From Escarpia spicata (Eukaryota > Annelida > Polychaeta > Sabellida > Siboglinidae), in assembly GCA_963995525.1 (NCBI GenBank), contig OZ023214.1, forward strand, positions 55,556,839 to 55,620,838: 64,000 nucleotides of DNA. Direction: 5' to 3'. The translations under genes were made by a program, and so were the position numbers. Below, in pieces: positions 23,309 through 32,199 of the stretch (the stretch's first letter is position 1; the number at the start of each line of letters is the position of its first letter). The notes under the pieces are model-generated. The model was not told the DNA's origin, did not search any database, and worked only from the letters and a program-made list of their open reading frames with translations.

Positions 23309-23684
23309 GCACAAGCCTGCTGATATCGCCCTTGCCGACGCTGTGAGGAACTCCGCGGAGGAGCTCCGCGCGAAGCGCATGGAAGTGGAGTTTGACGCTG
23401 CCGCTGCACCGTGGCCACTATTGGAGGTGGTCAACTTTCTACCCACTTGCGACGAAGCGTATTCGACCGGCTCGACGTCATCGCCACCGGCACCGCCAAC
23501 GTACGCGACCCTATACCCCGTCGTTTCGTCGCCACCGCCGGTCGTAACAATTTCATCGGCGGCGTCGTTGTTGTCGTCGTCGTCGTCGGAATGGCTACCG
23601 CCGTTGATACCGGCCACTCAACTACCATCCACGGTGGTCGAATCGCAGCAGCCGCCACCGTTGCTACCGATTCACGACGGCTGA
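23211..23684 (+). pseudogene. Pro/Ser-rich ORF downstream of RPA-like gene
   Basis: An open frame with one internal stop near 23294. It has an Ala/Glu-rich helical stretch ('ALADAVRNSAEELRAKRMEV') followed by a Pro/Ser/Thr-rich tail ending at 23684. It occupies the same slot as the acidic ORF at 31297 in Polinton B, but no clear similarity is visible. Function unknown. Confidence 0.35.
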
Positions 23685-23699
23685 AACCAGTACCAGCCG

Positions 23700-24153
23700 C
23701 TCCTCCCAAGGACGAACGAAGCGCGGACGAAATATTTACTGTACGCGTTCGCCGAAGCGATCGGGGAAACGATATTGGGACGGGCGCGGCGCTACTGCGG
23801 TTAGTGCGCCCCCGACGAAGGGTGCCCCTTCGTTCACATGGACGGGTACCGAGCCGGCCGACCTAACCGACGCTACTGAAGGATGTACGAAAATGTGGCT
23901 GACATATCCAGTCGTTTCTTCCAGCACGTGCTCGATTCGTACCTAAATCGGTCGCTCGTGCCTTACGTGACGAGACTTATACTCATCCTGCATGATCAAT
24001 GCGCGCTCCAACCGGACCGATCCGCGGAAGCCGACCTCGTGAAACAGGTAGCCGAGTAGTTGTTAGGCACCGACTGGACTGCCTGCTTCCACAACGCCAT
24101 ACTAGAGAGCGCGGTAGAGGCTTACTTGTTGAGAAGAGCCGGACTCGATGTCT
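23700..24153 (+). pseudogene. Helical accessory gene remnant, Polinton A
   Basis: One frame, with stops near 23800, 23878 and 24055, reads a helical protein ('KYLLYAFAEAIGETILG' ... 'FFQHVLDSYLNRSLVPYVTRL' ... 'YLLRRAGLDV'). It sits in the same place as the duplicated helical gene at 31591-32181 in Polinton B. The pattern of hydrophobic residues is similar, but sequence identity is too low to be sure. Confidence 0.35.
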
Positions 24154-24164
24154 GAACATTAATT

Positions 24165-24490
24165 ATTACTCTGCTGGCTATTATAACGAACTTTAATCGG
24201 CTTAATAACCGTTGAAAACGTATGCACGCCAGATCGACTTCTATAACGAACTTTAATCATCTCGATACTACTATAACGAATTTTAATCTGCTTAATAAAC
24301 GTTGAAAACGTATGCACGCTAGTAGATGAAGAAGAAGAAGACTTCTATAACGAACTTTAATTTGGTTAATAAAACGTTGAAAACGTATGCACGCTGGAAG
24401 ACTTCTATAACGAACTTTAATCATCTCGATAGACTTAGTAGCGCTTGATGTATTATGCTTAATAAAACGTTGAAAACGTATGAACAATCT
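24165..24490. repeat. Minisatellite, CTATAACGAACTTTAATC ... CGTTGAAAACGTATGCACGC unit
   Basis: About four irregular copies of a two-part unit: 'ctataacgaactttaat' at 24180, 24242, 24347 and 24406, and 'gttgaaaacgtatg' at 24213, 24301, 24375 and 24470. Confidence 0.7.
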
Positions 24491-24835
24491 TGTTTACTAT
24501 TACGCAAAACACGTTTAATTTCACCATACACGAAACGCCCTAATAAAGGCTCATATGCTGCTGCCCCTACATTTATTTGAAAACAATACGCAAAACCACA
24601 CGCTTAATAAAGGCTCATACACGAAACGCTGCTGCTGCCCTACATTTAATAAAGGCCCACACCGTCAGTTAGTTGCCTCAACAACAACAGCGGGCTACCT
24701 CTACATTTAATACAGGCCCACACGTTAAGCCACCAGCGCTTGCTCTCTCACCCGCCCGTTAGTTTTAGCTCTACTAACATCGTTCCGCCTCACGGCAACA
24801 GCGAGCCGTGTAATTAGGTCAAAGTGTGGCTATTT
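24490..24835. repeat. Tandem AATAAAGGCTCATAC / AATAAAGGCCCACAC repeats
   Basis: Five or so copies of a unit with 'taataaaggc[tc]ca[ct]a' between 24540 and 24725, mixed with 'cgaaacgctgctgctgcccctacattta'. Each brings an AATAAA, so the block could serve as a 3' processing region for the plus-strand genes of Polinton A. No coding signal. Confidence 0.5.
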
Positions 24836-25237
24836 AACTCACCAATATTTCAAAGTCCGTCACCAGTTTGGGGCGAAATTGAGGGGTGTCAGGTTTTAAT
24901 GGATTATTCTACAAAATGAGGTATGAGAATGTCACGAGTTTTCCATAGCACTTGTGTCAATGGAGATAGAATATGCGTGAATTTTTCAAAAACATCGTAA
25001 CACAATTTTTGCAGGAAATGAATCAAACGTTATAATGGCCGCCTATATAAAATATAAATGTGGTCTTACAACAAATTTTAAATACGGCCTGTTTTATCAT
25101 GAAACCACTAAAATGTGATTTGAACGATTGGTGTTGGTTTTTCGGCTGCATTGGGAAGCTGATGTAGACCAGAATATCGTGCAGTTATGGCATTCTGTTA
25201 GTATTACGTCTAAAAGAGATTTTAAAAGTCATTAATA
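24836..25237. other. Flank between the two Polintons, no gene seen
   Basis: AT-rich sequence with short ORFs only. It is the left flanking DNA of Polinton B's insertion site. Confidence 0.4.
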
Positions 25238-25243
25238 AGCCAG

Positions 25244-25310
25244 AGTAGTAGTATTGTCCATCTGGGTAAGTGGCGTCATTTTGTCGTCAAGATGGCGGCG
25301 TCTCTTTCAG
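25244..25310 (+). repeat. Polinton B left terminal inverted repeat
   Basis: Pairs with 39022-39088 over about 67 bases with scattered mismatches. The first 11 bases are identical. Target duplication AGCCAG directly precedes it. Confidence 0.9.
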
Positions 25311-25317
25311 GTATCAA

Positions 25318-25690
25318 TACGTGTGTATGTATGAGTAGTCACGTGACCGGATGTGTGTGTGAGTAGTCATGTGACCGGATGTAGTGCACCCCCTGACGGA
25401 AGAGAGCGGAGTGAGTACCCATGGAAGTCCTATTGTGTATATGGAAGAAAGGAACGAAAGATCAAAGAGGAAAGTGTAATAACGAAAGATCAAAGAGGAA
25501 AGTTTTAAAAGGTGTTTAAAGGTGGGTCATTAGAGATAAAGAAGTATACTAAATGATGTATTGACGAAGTGACAGGTATGTGTATAAGTCGTCCTATGTT
25601 GTATCGTGTATAACAAGCATAAAAGGTGTAGGAAGGTAGGTCATTAGAGATAATGAAGTATACTGAAAGATGTGTTGATAATGTTTATAA
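25318..25690. repeat. Sub-terminal tandem repeats of Polinton B
   Basis: Two copies of 'gagtagtca[ct]gtgaccggatg' (25333-25381), two of 'aacgaaagatcaaagaggaaagt' (25453-25503), and two longer copies around 'ggtcattagagataa[at]gaagtatact' (25523 and 25637). No ORF. Confidence 0.6.
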
Positions 25691-25694
25691 ATCG

Positions 25695-27510
25695 TGCTAT
25701 GTGTTATAATAATAATAATAATAATAAGATAACTTCTATTGCGCCTAAATCCTTGGAAACCAAGCTCAGAGGCGCATCAAAACAAAAGGGTTGGTCAATC
25801 TCAAAGTCCATAAGTAGTTTTCCAGTTGTCAACAGATGGGTCAAGGCGCTAGGGAGCTAAGGTGGATAAGCAAGGTTGTAAAGATACGTTTTTAAATGAC
25901 GACGGAATTTTGTAATATTTTCAACTGATCTAACACTAAGAGGAAGCATATTCCAAAGAGTTGGTGCAGCAACAGAAAAAGCCCTAGTTCCAATGTTAGT
26001 GTTGGCTCTAGGAACAAAAAGTAGGTCAGAACTAGATGATCGAAGCTGGATAGATTTTCTTACAGGAGTAAGCAATAAATGCAAATAAGATGGTTGCTTA
26101 TTGGACAGTGCCTGATATGTAATGGTACAGATCTTAAAAATTATACGATATCGTACAGGAAGCCAATGTAAAGACTTCAAAAGTGGCACAGAGCGAGAAA
26201 AACGAGGAGATCTTGTAACTACTCTTGCTAGACAATTTTTGACACGCTGAAGTTTTGTGATATCCTTGCTAGCGATATTATAAAGGAGGGAATTGCAATA
26301 GTCAATTCTGCTGCTAACAAGCGCTGTTGCAATAGTCTTAGCAACAGAAAATGACATATACCGGCGAATACGGCGAAGATCACGAATATGATAAAAACAG
26401 CAGCGACATGTTTGAGATATATGTTGTCGGAAATTGAAGTTTCTATCAAAGATTACTCCTAGATTACGCACCGAGGTTGCTGGCGTGATGTACTGATTCA
26501 AAATACGCGTAGGGAAAAAACCATCCAGTTTACAACGCTGCATTCGAGTACCAATAATGATCAATTCAGTTTTATTTGCATTTAATTTCAACTTGCTGTC
26601 AGTCATCCAATGGAAGATATCTTGAAGGCAATCACTAAGTTGGTTAAGGGAGCGATTTGTATCTGGGGTAGCCAACGAAATGTAAATCTGAATGTCATCA
26701 GCATAAAGATGATGATCTAAGTTATGTTTTTGTATAACAGAGCTTAGTGGCGTGGTGTAAAGAGTAAAAAGCAAAGGCCCAAGAACAGAACCCTGGGGAA
26801 CACCAAATAAAGCCGGCAGTGCAGCTGAAAAGCAGTTCCCAATCTTTATAGTTTGGTATCTATCAGTTAGATACGAAGAAAACCAGCTTAGAGCTGTGCC
26901 AGATATGCCGCACCACTTTAATAGGCGTTCAATGAGAATGCTGTGATCAATCGTGTCAAACGCGGCAGAGAGATCTAGTAAGGTAAGTGCAGTCACTTTA
27001 CCATTATTAATGTTCAAGGTAATGTCATTATGAACCTTTAAAAGGGCAGTCTCTGTTGAATGAAACTGCTTATATGCTGATTGTGACACATTAGTTAACA
27101 CATTTGTGCTAATGTGAGACCTTAGACGACTTGCTACAACCTTTTCTAGTATTTTGGAAATGAAGCTGAGATTAGAAATAGGTCTATAACTGTTTAGGTC
27201 TTGCTTAGGCAGAGATGACTTCTTAAGAAGTGGTGTGACATGGGCGTATTTAAAATCATCAGGAAAACAGCCAGAGCAAAGTGATGCATTTATAATATTT
27301 GTTATAGGTCCAATTAGTGTATCGAGACATGCTTTTAGCAGCATTGTTGGAAATGGATCAAGTGCACAAGATTTATTTGGGGAGGACATAATTATTTTCC
27401 TAACTTCATCAACTGTTGCAGTATAACGAGGAATAAACGAAAGAGTATGAAACTTTAAAATATGTATGTATGTATATATGTATGTCTGTATGAAAGAAAA
27501 ATTATACCTA
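25695..27510 (-). mobile_element. L2-like non-LTR retrotransposon inserted in Polinton B
   Basis: Minus-strand LINE, 5'-truncated near 27430-27510, with a 3' tail of short (ATT)n repeats at about 25707-25728, typical of L2/CR1-group elements. It interrupts the left part of Polinton B and so is younger than it. Confidence 0.8.
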
Positions 27511-27542
27511 AGGTAATAACCAACAAAACAACAGATTTCCAA
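25857..27542 (-). CDS. L2-like LINE reverse transcriptase (open 561-codon frame)
   Basis: A long uninterrupted RT frame; the first 40 or so residues probably belong to flanking DNA. RT motifs: 'SYRPISNLS' (about 118), 'LLDLSAAFDTIDH' (about 188), 'GVPQGSVLGPLLFTLY' (about 247), the catalytic YADD (280-283), and 'KTELIIIGT'. The C-terminus has the usual 'RIDYCNSLLYN' and 'LHWLPVRYRI' blocks. No endonuclease domain remains. The open frame and clean 3' tail show this is a fairly recent insertion. Without its 5' half it cannot move by itself. Confidence 0.9.
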   Translation of the reverse strand: MEICCFVGYYLRYNFSFIQTYIYTYIHILKFHTLSFIPRYTATVDEVRKIIMSSPNKSCALDPFPTMLLKACLDTLIGPITNIINASLCSGCFPDDFKYAHVTPLLKKSSLPKQDLNSYRPISNLSFISKILEKVVASRLRSHISTNVLTNVSQSAYKQFHSTETALLKVHNDITLNINNGKVTALTLLDLSAAFDTIDHSILIERLLKWCGISGTALSWFSSYLTDRYQTIKIGNCFSAALPALFGVPQGSVLGPLLFTLYTTPLSSVIQKHNLDHHLYADDIQIYISLATPDTNRSLNQLSDCLQDIFHWMTDSKLKLNANKTELIIIGTRMQRCKLDGFFPTRILNQYITPATSVRNLGVIFDRNFNFRQHISQTCRCCFYHIRDLRRIRRYMSFSVAKTIATALVSSRIDYCNSLLYNIASKDITKLQRVKNCLARVVTRSPRFSRSVPLLKSLHWLPVRYRIIFKICTITYQALSNKQPSYLHLLLTPVRKSIQLRSSSSDLLFVPRANTNIGTRAFSVAAPTLWNMLPLSVRSVENITKFRRHLKTYLYNLAYPP

Positions 27543-27567
27543 AGTTTAATAATATTTATTCGATAAC

Positions 27568-27765
27568 TTAGACAAAACCATCATCATCATCACTACCATC
27601 GGAAACACAATTCTCCCTATCTCCTGTGTCAATTGGCGGTGTGGGAGGTGGACTATACCACGGACTAGGTGGTTCGATGCGCTCTCGTGTACTCAGCAGT
27701 TCCCGCATGACATAGCAGAAGAATATTTCGTGTTCAGCACGTAACTCTTCTTCTCTGGAACATAT
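27568..27765 (-). CDS. Polinton B proline-rich C-terminal exon
   Basis: Minus-strand frame from a possible acceptor TTCCAG|A near 27760, reading an acidic helical start, then 'SPWYSPPPTPP' and an Asp-rich end 'SDDDDGF'. It sits on the minus strand to the left of the RPA-like gene, the position held by the proline-rich gene at 21436-22068 in Polinton A, so it may be its counterpart. The upstream exon is not found. Confidence 0.3.
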   Translation of the reverse strand: MCSREEELRAEHEIFFCYVMRELLSTRERIEPPSPWYSPPPTPPIDTGDRENCVSDGSDDDDGFV

Positions 27766-27836
27766 ATGAAAAGTTTGAAAATATCTTCTCTGGAACATAT
27801 ATGAAAACTTTGAAAATGATATTATATATATATATA

Positions 27837-27881
27837 TTTCACACAATATATATATACATATATATATATATTGTGTGAAGT
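27837..27881. repeat. AT-rich perfect hairpin
   Basis: TTCACACAATATATATATA pairs with TATATATATATTGTGTGAA around a short loop. A cruciform-prone simple repeat. Confidence 0.6.
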
Positions 27882-27897
27882 ACAGTCGGTGGGAATA

Positions 27898-28110
27898 GAC
27901 CACCAATGTAACCAGACACCGCATAGGTAGGCGACACGATAAAAGGGCATGTTAGGTCAACAGACAGGAGAGATAAGAATGGACTATGACACAATACGTA
28001 GACGTCTGCTGGCGCGCTCGGAGCAACGTAACCAGACACCGGGTAGCTAGCCGAAACGATAAGAGGGCAGGCTAGGTCAACATACGCATAGATAAGAAAG
28101 GACTGTGACA
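27898..28110. repeat. Tandem duplication, ~112-bp unit
   Basis: Bases 27903-27990 and 28020-28110 share 'gtaaccagacaccg...taggtag', 'cgataa.agggca', 'taggtcaaca' and 'gataagaa.ggactgtgacaca' in order. Non-coding. Confidence 0.55.
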
Positions 28111-28119
28111 CAAAATGTA

Positions 28120-28958
28120 TATACATTGCAGAGAATGAGAATCGTGGTACGCCAAGACAGAGTGGGCATTGTTTTGCTCGTTGGGTTCGTTGGTAGCTTT
28201 GTGGGCGAACGGGCCCAGAGCGTGTGCGTGGTTGGTAGTAGGTTGACTGTCTCAGGATTTTTGTCTCTGACATAGAATGAGAGGGCCTGAGAGATCTCTG
28301 GTTTAAGACTGGCTAGTGTGCGGCTCCGCAGTTCGGTTCCGTAGCGCTGTTTTACGAGTCTAGGTAGCTCCTGATGGATAAGTCTAAGCCAGCTCAATAC
28401 CTCCATGTTCTCTAGCGACGGTGATAAGTCCTCATCTACGGTCGGGAACTCGTCGTGGTGTGATATACCGCCACCCACTGTCAGCAGACTATCATCAACG
28501 AACGCCACGAGGCGTTGGAATAGGTCCTCGTGGTTTTCGTCTGATTCAAGTTTTATGTCGGCGAAATCTATGAAGTGAGCGCCGCTTGTCTGGAACCCGA
28601 AGTGAAGTCTGATTGCCTGCCATATGGAGTTGACGGATGTCGAGTTTTTGACGATGGTATTTCGCGATATGATCGGGCAGAAGTTGGCAATCTGCCCAAG
28701 CATTAATTCTAAGTGCGCGACTTTTTGTTGTGCCGTTCGCCTAACCAAGCCTGGTGTGTCTTCGGTATCGTCAAGTAGGCCTCTGAGTGGAGAAGTGTTA
28801 GTTTTCTTTCCCCATGTTGCCTGGTCGAGTAAGAATGGTGCGAAATTCGCGTCCAATGATAGAGTATATTGGAGGTTTTGGCGCCAGCTCTCATATGACG
28901 TCAGTGTTTCGTGTTTTGAAAGAGACCACTGTTTTGGAGCTCTCTGTGACTGAGCCAT
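28120..28958 (-). pseudogene. Second copy of Gypsy 1 gag, inside Polinton B
   Basis: ATG at 28958. The frame stays open to about 28077 and matches Gypsy 1 gag (16279-17114) almost base for base, but without the frameshift of that copy. About 16 bases differ near 28279, where this copy lacks sequence. It stops at the start of the zinc-knuckle region, and pol is absent. With the LTR at 29105-29243 it is the 5' part of a truncated insertion. Confidence 0.8.
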
Positions 28959-29104
28959 TGTCGCGTTGACGTGTAGCTCAATCGTCTATGCAAATGCCGG
29001 CAATGTTCAATGTTAACTACTGCGTACGGAAAGTACGCATTCGTCGTGCCGTTTGTTTGGCTATACGAGTATCTATCCACTTCAGTAGTGAAAACGCTGC
29101 CACC

Positions 29105-29243
29105 ACGCCAATATAGAAGGGAAAGACTCGATAACGACGAGAACATTTATTGAACAGACTTATCTCAAAGCGGAAGTCGAGGCAAGAGGACGTACAGACG
29201 CAATCATACAGGAAGCGGAAATGTGATACTTATCCAATATGGC
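29105..29243 (-). repeat. Gypsy 1-family 5' LTR, second copy
   Basis: Matches 17262-17425 except for a loss of about 30 bases in the middle (near 29195). The match ends at the same base, after 'ccaatatggc', confirming the outer LTR border. Confidence 0.65.
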
Positions 29244-29299
29244 GGTAAGTAGGTTATAAATAAGTAAAAGTAAGTATATAATCGTTGAACAGTCACGTC

Positions 29300-29379
29300 C
29301 ATTCCGAGTCGCAGTCACTGTGAACACTGCTGCTGCTATCATCGTCAGCACTGCTGCCATCATCGTCAGTATTATACCT
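29300..29379 (-). CDS. Possible acidic terminal exon
   Basis: After a pyrimidine-rich acceptor (ttttAG|G near 29380) the minus strand reads a 27-residue Asp/Ser-rich tail ('DDDGSSADDDSSSSVHS') and a stop. It could be the last exon of a small minus-strand Polinton gene. Upstream exons are not identified. Confidence 0.2.
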
Positions 29380-29557
29380 AAAAGAGAAATATAGACAACG
29401 GTGACACAAAACGAATGAAGTGAGTATAAATAAGCGAAAGGAATACTAATGAATTGGAAAGAAGAGGTTAGATACACACGTCACAGGTAGGTTGCGTGAA
29501 GAACACTGTGTAATTATGCATATGATATTTATCGAATGAAACAAAGCAAAGACAGAA

Positions 29558-29559
<2 letters not shown>

Positions 29560-29592
<33 letters not shown>
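29560..29592. repeat. (TA)n microsatellite
   Basis: About 15 TA units within the gene-poor stretch 29400-29970, which otherwise shows nothing recognisable beyond a repeated 'aaagtacaa.cctatatcagtcatatgaca' at 29738 and 29800. Confidence 0.8.
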
Positions 29593-29980
29593 TATTGCCG
29601 ACATAGTTGCAGATGTGAATGGAATGATATGAACGTAACAAACGAGATATATATATAGGATAGATGATATGTAGACACACTGTAAAGTCAAGTTTTATGA
29701 CACACTGTAAGGAAAAGTTTGGTGTATGAAAAGTGGTAAAGTACAAACCTATATCAGTCATATGACATAGGAACCAGCTGGCAATGTATGGCCAGTAGTA
29801 AAGTACAATCCTATATCAGTCATATGACAGAGGGAGCAACTGACTGGCAATAAGCGCGTGATGTTCGAAAGGAAGCAAGACGACAATGCATGAGGAATGC
29901 GCCTTATCGGAACGCAGACAATACAGGCGAGGACGGGACCACGATAAGAACTCTGTGAGTGCGCGTGGTCAGTACTAACG

Positions 29981-30471
29981 ATGAAACATATGGCGGTCAG
30001 CAGCTTGGATATACAATTCAGGGGTGCCGGACACTTCCTATCGAGTTTTTATCCGTGTGATACACACATATGGGGCGAAGACTTCACTTCACGTGCAGAG
30101 TCAGCCTATCAGTATAAAAAGCCAGACATTTTCATGATGAGAACACAGCAAGAAAGCTTAAGACTGCCCGCAATGGATTACAGGCGAAATACTTGAGTAA
30201 ATATATTCAATGGAGTCCCGATCGAACGGCTTCATGGCTTGCACAAAGGCGATCCGTGATGTACGCGATAGTAGCCGTGAAATTCCGTGCGTCTAAACTA
30301 TGGCAACGCTTGCTTGCCACAGGTGACGCGTGTCTTATTGAGAATGTACCTAGTGCGGAAGGGTATTGGGGGAAGAGTTCTAGACGGAACGAAGCAGGTA
30401 AGAATATACTTGGCATTATTCTCATGCAAGTGAGAGACTTCATTAGGCAGAGCTCTGTACGGCTTACATAA
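29981..30471 (+). pseudogene. NADAR-family (YbiA-like) protein in Polinton B, one frameshift
   Basis: ATG at 29981 starts a domain reading 'FRGAGHFLSSFYPC' then 'FTSRAESAYQYKKPDIF', the family's N-terminal 'LSNFYP...F.s.E.ayQ..K' block with its conserved Glu. A one-base shift between about 30105 and 30133 moves into the frame that ends at 30471. It carries 'NGLQAKYLSK', 'MYAIVAVKF', 'LLATGDACLIEN', 'GYWG' and 'AGKNILGIILMQVRDFI', the standard C-terminal blocks. Total about 160 residues, the family's usual length. NADAR proteins are linked to ADP-ribose and to cleavage of N-glycosidic bonds in riboflavin intermediates. Here a nucleotide-metabolism or anti-defence role can only be guessed. It lies about 260 bases before the RPA-like gene on the same strand. 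Confidence 0.8.
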
Positions 30472-30628
30472 GGCGCTCATTAAAAAAAACAGACAGCCAC
30501 ACGGTGATAGAGTACGAGAGAGAGAGAGAGAGATAAGGTCACGCGCCTGATAAGACGCGAACACCCAGGGACGCATGATGGCTTTGTCTAGGGTATCACA
30601 TGGACGATGCCTGGAGGGAATAATTATG

Positions 30629-30636
30629 TATATAAA
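30629..30636 (+). promoter_or_regulatory. TATA box of the RPA-like gene (Polinton B)
   Basis: TATATAAA, 93 bases before the ATG at 30729, followed by a pyrimidine-rich likely start region (ctctctctccgactcgctgcc). Confidence 0.55.
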
Positions 30637-30728
30637 CCCAGCCTAAATCTAACAGAACAAAAACTCTCTCTCCGACTCGCTGCCGTTCGAAGATCTTCTC
30701 TCACACACACCGATTCCTGCACGACAAG

Positions 30729-31229
30729 ATGACGGCGGCGCCTAACTTCAAGTCGAGCTCTGAGGAAATGCAGCTGACAGACCTCGAGAAAGTAAGTGAT
30801 GGAATGTACGCATTTGTTCGACCACTCACACTCGTAACATGTGCTCTGTCAGCTGAATATGTGTGTTATCCAGCGTGTCGTATCTGTAACCGGAAAGTCC
30901 TTCTCGAAACGATGAAAGGCCACCATAGCGCCAATGCATGTCCGGTCAATGGGCGACAGAAGGGGGTTCCCGTATACAACTATGCTATGGGCATGCTGTT
31001 CGCCGATCGCAAGGGCAACGAAGTGTGGGCGTCGGGATTTGACCGTCTAGTCCCGCGGGTCGTAGAGGGACTGACAGCAAGCGACTATATGTCGCTTAAA
31101 ACCGACGACGAACGCTACCAGGCAGTGAGTGTCCTACGTGGCAAACAGGCTAGGGTGATAATTAGAAAGACAAAAAAAACAGGCTACCGGAACTACACCG
31201 TGATAGCCCTGAAAATAATCCAGTCGTAA
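30729..31229 (+). CDS. Polinton RPA70-C-like single-strand DNA-binding protein, copy B (intact)
   Basis: An intact 166-codon ORF with good start context and a TATA box upstream. After about 25 residues comes 'DGMYAFVRPLTLVTC'. Then 'YPACRICNRKVLLE' gives the first half of a zinc ribbon, with His/Cys (HHSANAC) as the likely second half. Next is an OB-fold-like core 'YNYAMGMLFADRKGNEVW' with 'GFDRLVPRVVEGL', 'YMSLKTDDERYQAV', and last strands 'ARVIIRKTK' and 'YTVIALKI'. The order of these blocks parallels eukaryotic RPA70 domain C (YPAC..C.KKV ... W...F ... LG...EL ... R...K). Copy A at 22475 shares the layout. Predicted role: ssDNA binding in protein-primed replication, next to the element's polymerase B. 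Other zinc-ribbon OB proteins are possible. Confidence 0.7.
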   Translation: MTAAPNFKSSSEEMQLTDLEKVSDGMYAFVRPLTLVTCALSAEYVCYPACRICNRKVLLETMKGHHSANACPVNGRQKGVPVYNYAMGMLFADRKGNEVWASGFDRLVPRVVEGLTASDYMSLKTDDERYQAVSVLRGKQARVIIRKTKKTGYRNYTVIALKIIQS

Positions 31230-31296
31230 GACCTGTCTGTCTGTCTGTCTATTTGACACCGGAAGCGATTACGTAAGTTCCTATATCGTGTTGTAG

Positions 31297-31548
31297 ATGT
31301 ACCCGGTCGATGTGTCCCCCTGGTCGACAACGCCCCAGGTAACACCATCTCATCATGATGTCATTGAGTCGTCACAGGTGACACCATCCCATCATGGCGT
31401 CAAACGTCGTCTTAGCTTCACGAACAAATCCGACGACGTCGATGATGAGGCAAGTGTAATCTGTGTGGGGTCATGTACGTGGTCTAGTGATGATGCTAAT
31501 GATGCTGATGATGATGATGACGTCCGTAGGCGTAGTGAATTACAGTAG
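31297..31548 (+). CDS. Small acidic ORF, Polinton B
   Basis: An 83-codon frame starting at ATG 31297. It contains a repeated 'QVTPSHHDVIESSQVTPSHHGV' type segment (two copies of QVTPSHH) and a C-terminal Asp-rich tail ('DDANDADDDDDV'). It is preceded by a (CTGT)n tract. No family recognised. It lies 67 bases after the RPA-like stop, so is probably read from the same transcript unit. Confidence 0.4.
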   Translation: MYPVDVSPWSTTPQVTPSHHDVIESSQVTPSHHGVKRRLSFTNKSDDVDDEASVICVGSCTWSSDDANDADDDDDVRRRSELQ

Positions 31549-31590
31549 GCGGTATAGAAGGTGAATAGCATTCAGAAGCGTACGGAGAGA

Positions 31591-32181
31591 ATGATAAACG
31601 AGGAACTATTTATAGCCACTCTAACCACAGCCTGCGTGCGCTACGCAGCCAAGGGACTGCGTCGCCACTATGCGGACGTTCACGAGGACCTGTGCAGTGT
31701 GGATCGGACACGTATATTTAATAGTCTCCTTATGGTAGTGGCCGACCTGACATGTACAACGTACAAACCGAGGTTTGCTCGTGATATTATACCACGGGTG
31801 AAAGCGATTCTGCGTAGCCGAGGTATAACCGTAGCAGATGTGAAGGAAGACGAGGAGAAGAAAGAGGAACAACAAGACAGATCGCCCAGGGAGGAATCGC
31901 TGGACTGGGACTATGGTCTGCGCACAGTAACAGTCGATACCATCGTCCGTTTCATAAGCAACGAACTGTGGCGCACTTTTGCAGATGAGGACAACGACAT
32001 CTACATGGTACGTAGTGACCTGATATACGACAATGTGAAGTGGGCAGTGGTCTATTACATGTATGCAGTGGACACACCGAAGTGGACACGTGACACTTTA
32101 GCACGTGTGCAAGCCATCCTGCGATTACATGATATATCACAGTTGTACGACACTGACAAGGAACCATACTACCCCTGCTAA
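31591..32181 (+). CDS. Helical protein with internal duplication, Polinton B (intact)
   Basis: ATG at 31591 (an in-frame GTG at 31561 precedes it) begins an intact ORF of about 197 residues. Two halves of about 70 residues are alike: 'TACVRYAAKGLRRHYAD...FARDIIPRVKAILRSRGI' and 'DTIVRFISNELWRTFAD...WTRDTLARVQAILRLHDI', joined by a Lys/Glu-rich linker. All predicted helix, no Cys motifs, no signal peptide. No known family recognised. It sits between the RPA-like and polymerase genes, suggesting a role in replication or DNA packaging; that is inference from position only. Confidence 0.55.
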   Translation: MINEELFIATLTTACVRYAAKGLRRHYADVHEDLCSVDRTRIFNSLLMVVADLTCTTYKPRFARDIIPRVKAILRSRGITVADVKEDEEKKEEQQDRSPREESLDWDYGLRTVTVDTIVRFISNELWRTFADEDNDIYMVRSDLIYDNVKWAVVYYMYAVDTPKWTRDTLARVQAILRLHDISQLYDTDKEPYYPC

Positions 32182-32199
32182 TGTTGTTGTTGTTGTTGT

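Larger units (their letters stand above)
17426..24830. mobile_element. Polinton/Maverick A, truncated at both ends
   Basis: A cluster of Polinton-type genes: on the minus strand penton-like capsid protein, membrane protein, integrase and an unassigned gene; then tandem repeats, a spliced proline-rich gene (minus), and a divergent plus-strand RPA-like gene with two downstream ORFs and a minisatellite. No polymerase, ATPase, major capsid gene or terminal inverted repeats are found. The left side is cut by Gypsy 1 just after the penton gene. The right edge, near 24830, is placed by a GTTCCGCCTCACGGCAA block inverted relative to 21061 and 21133. Confidence 0.7.
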
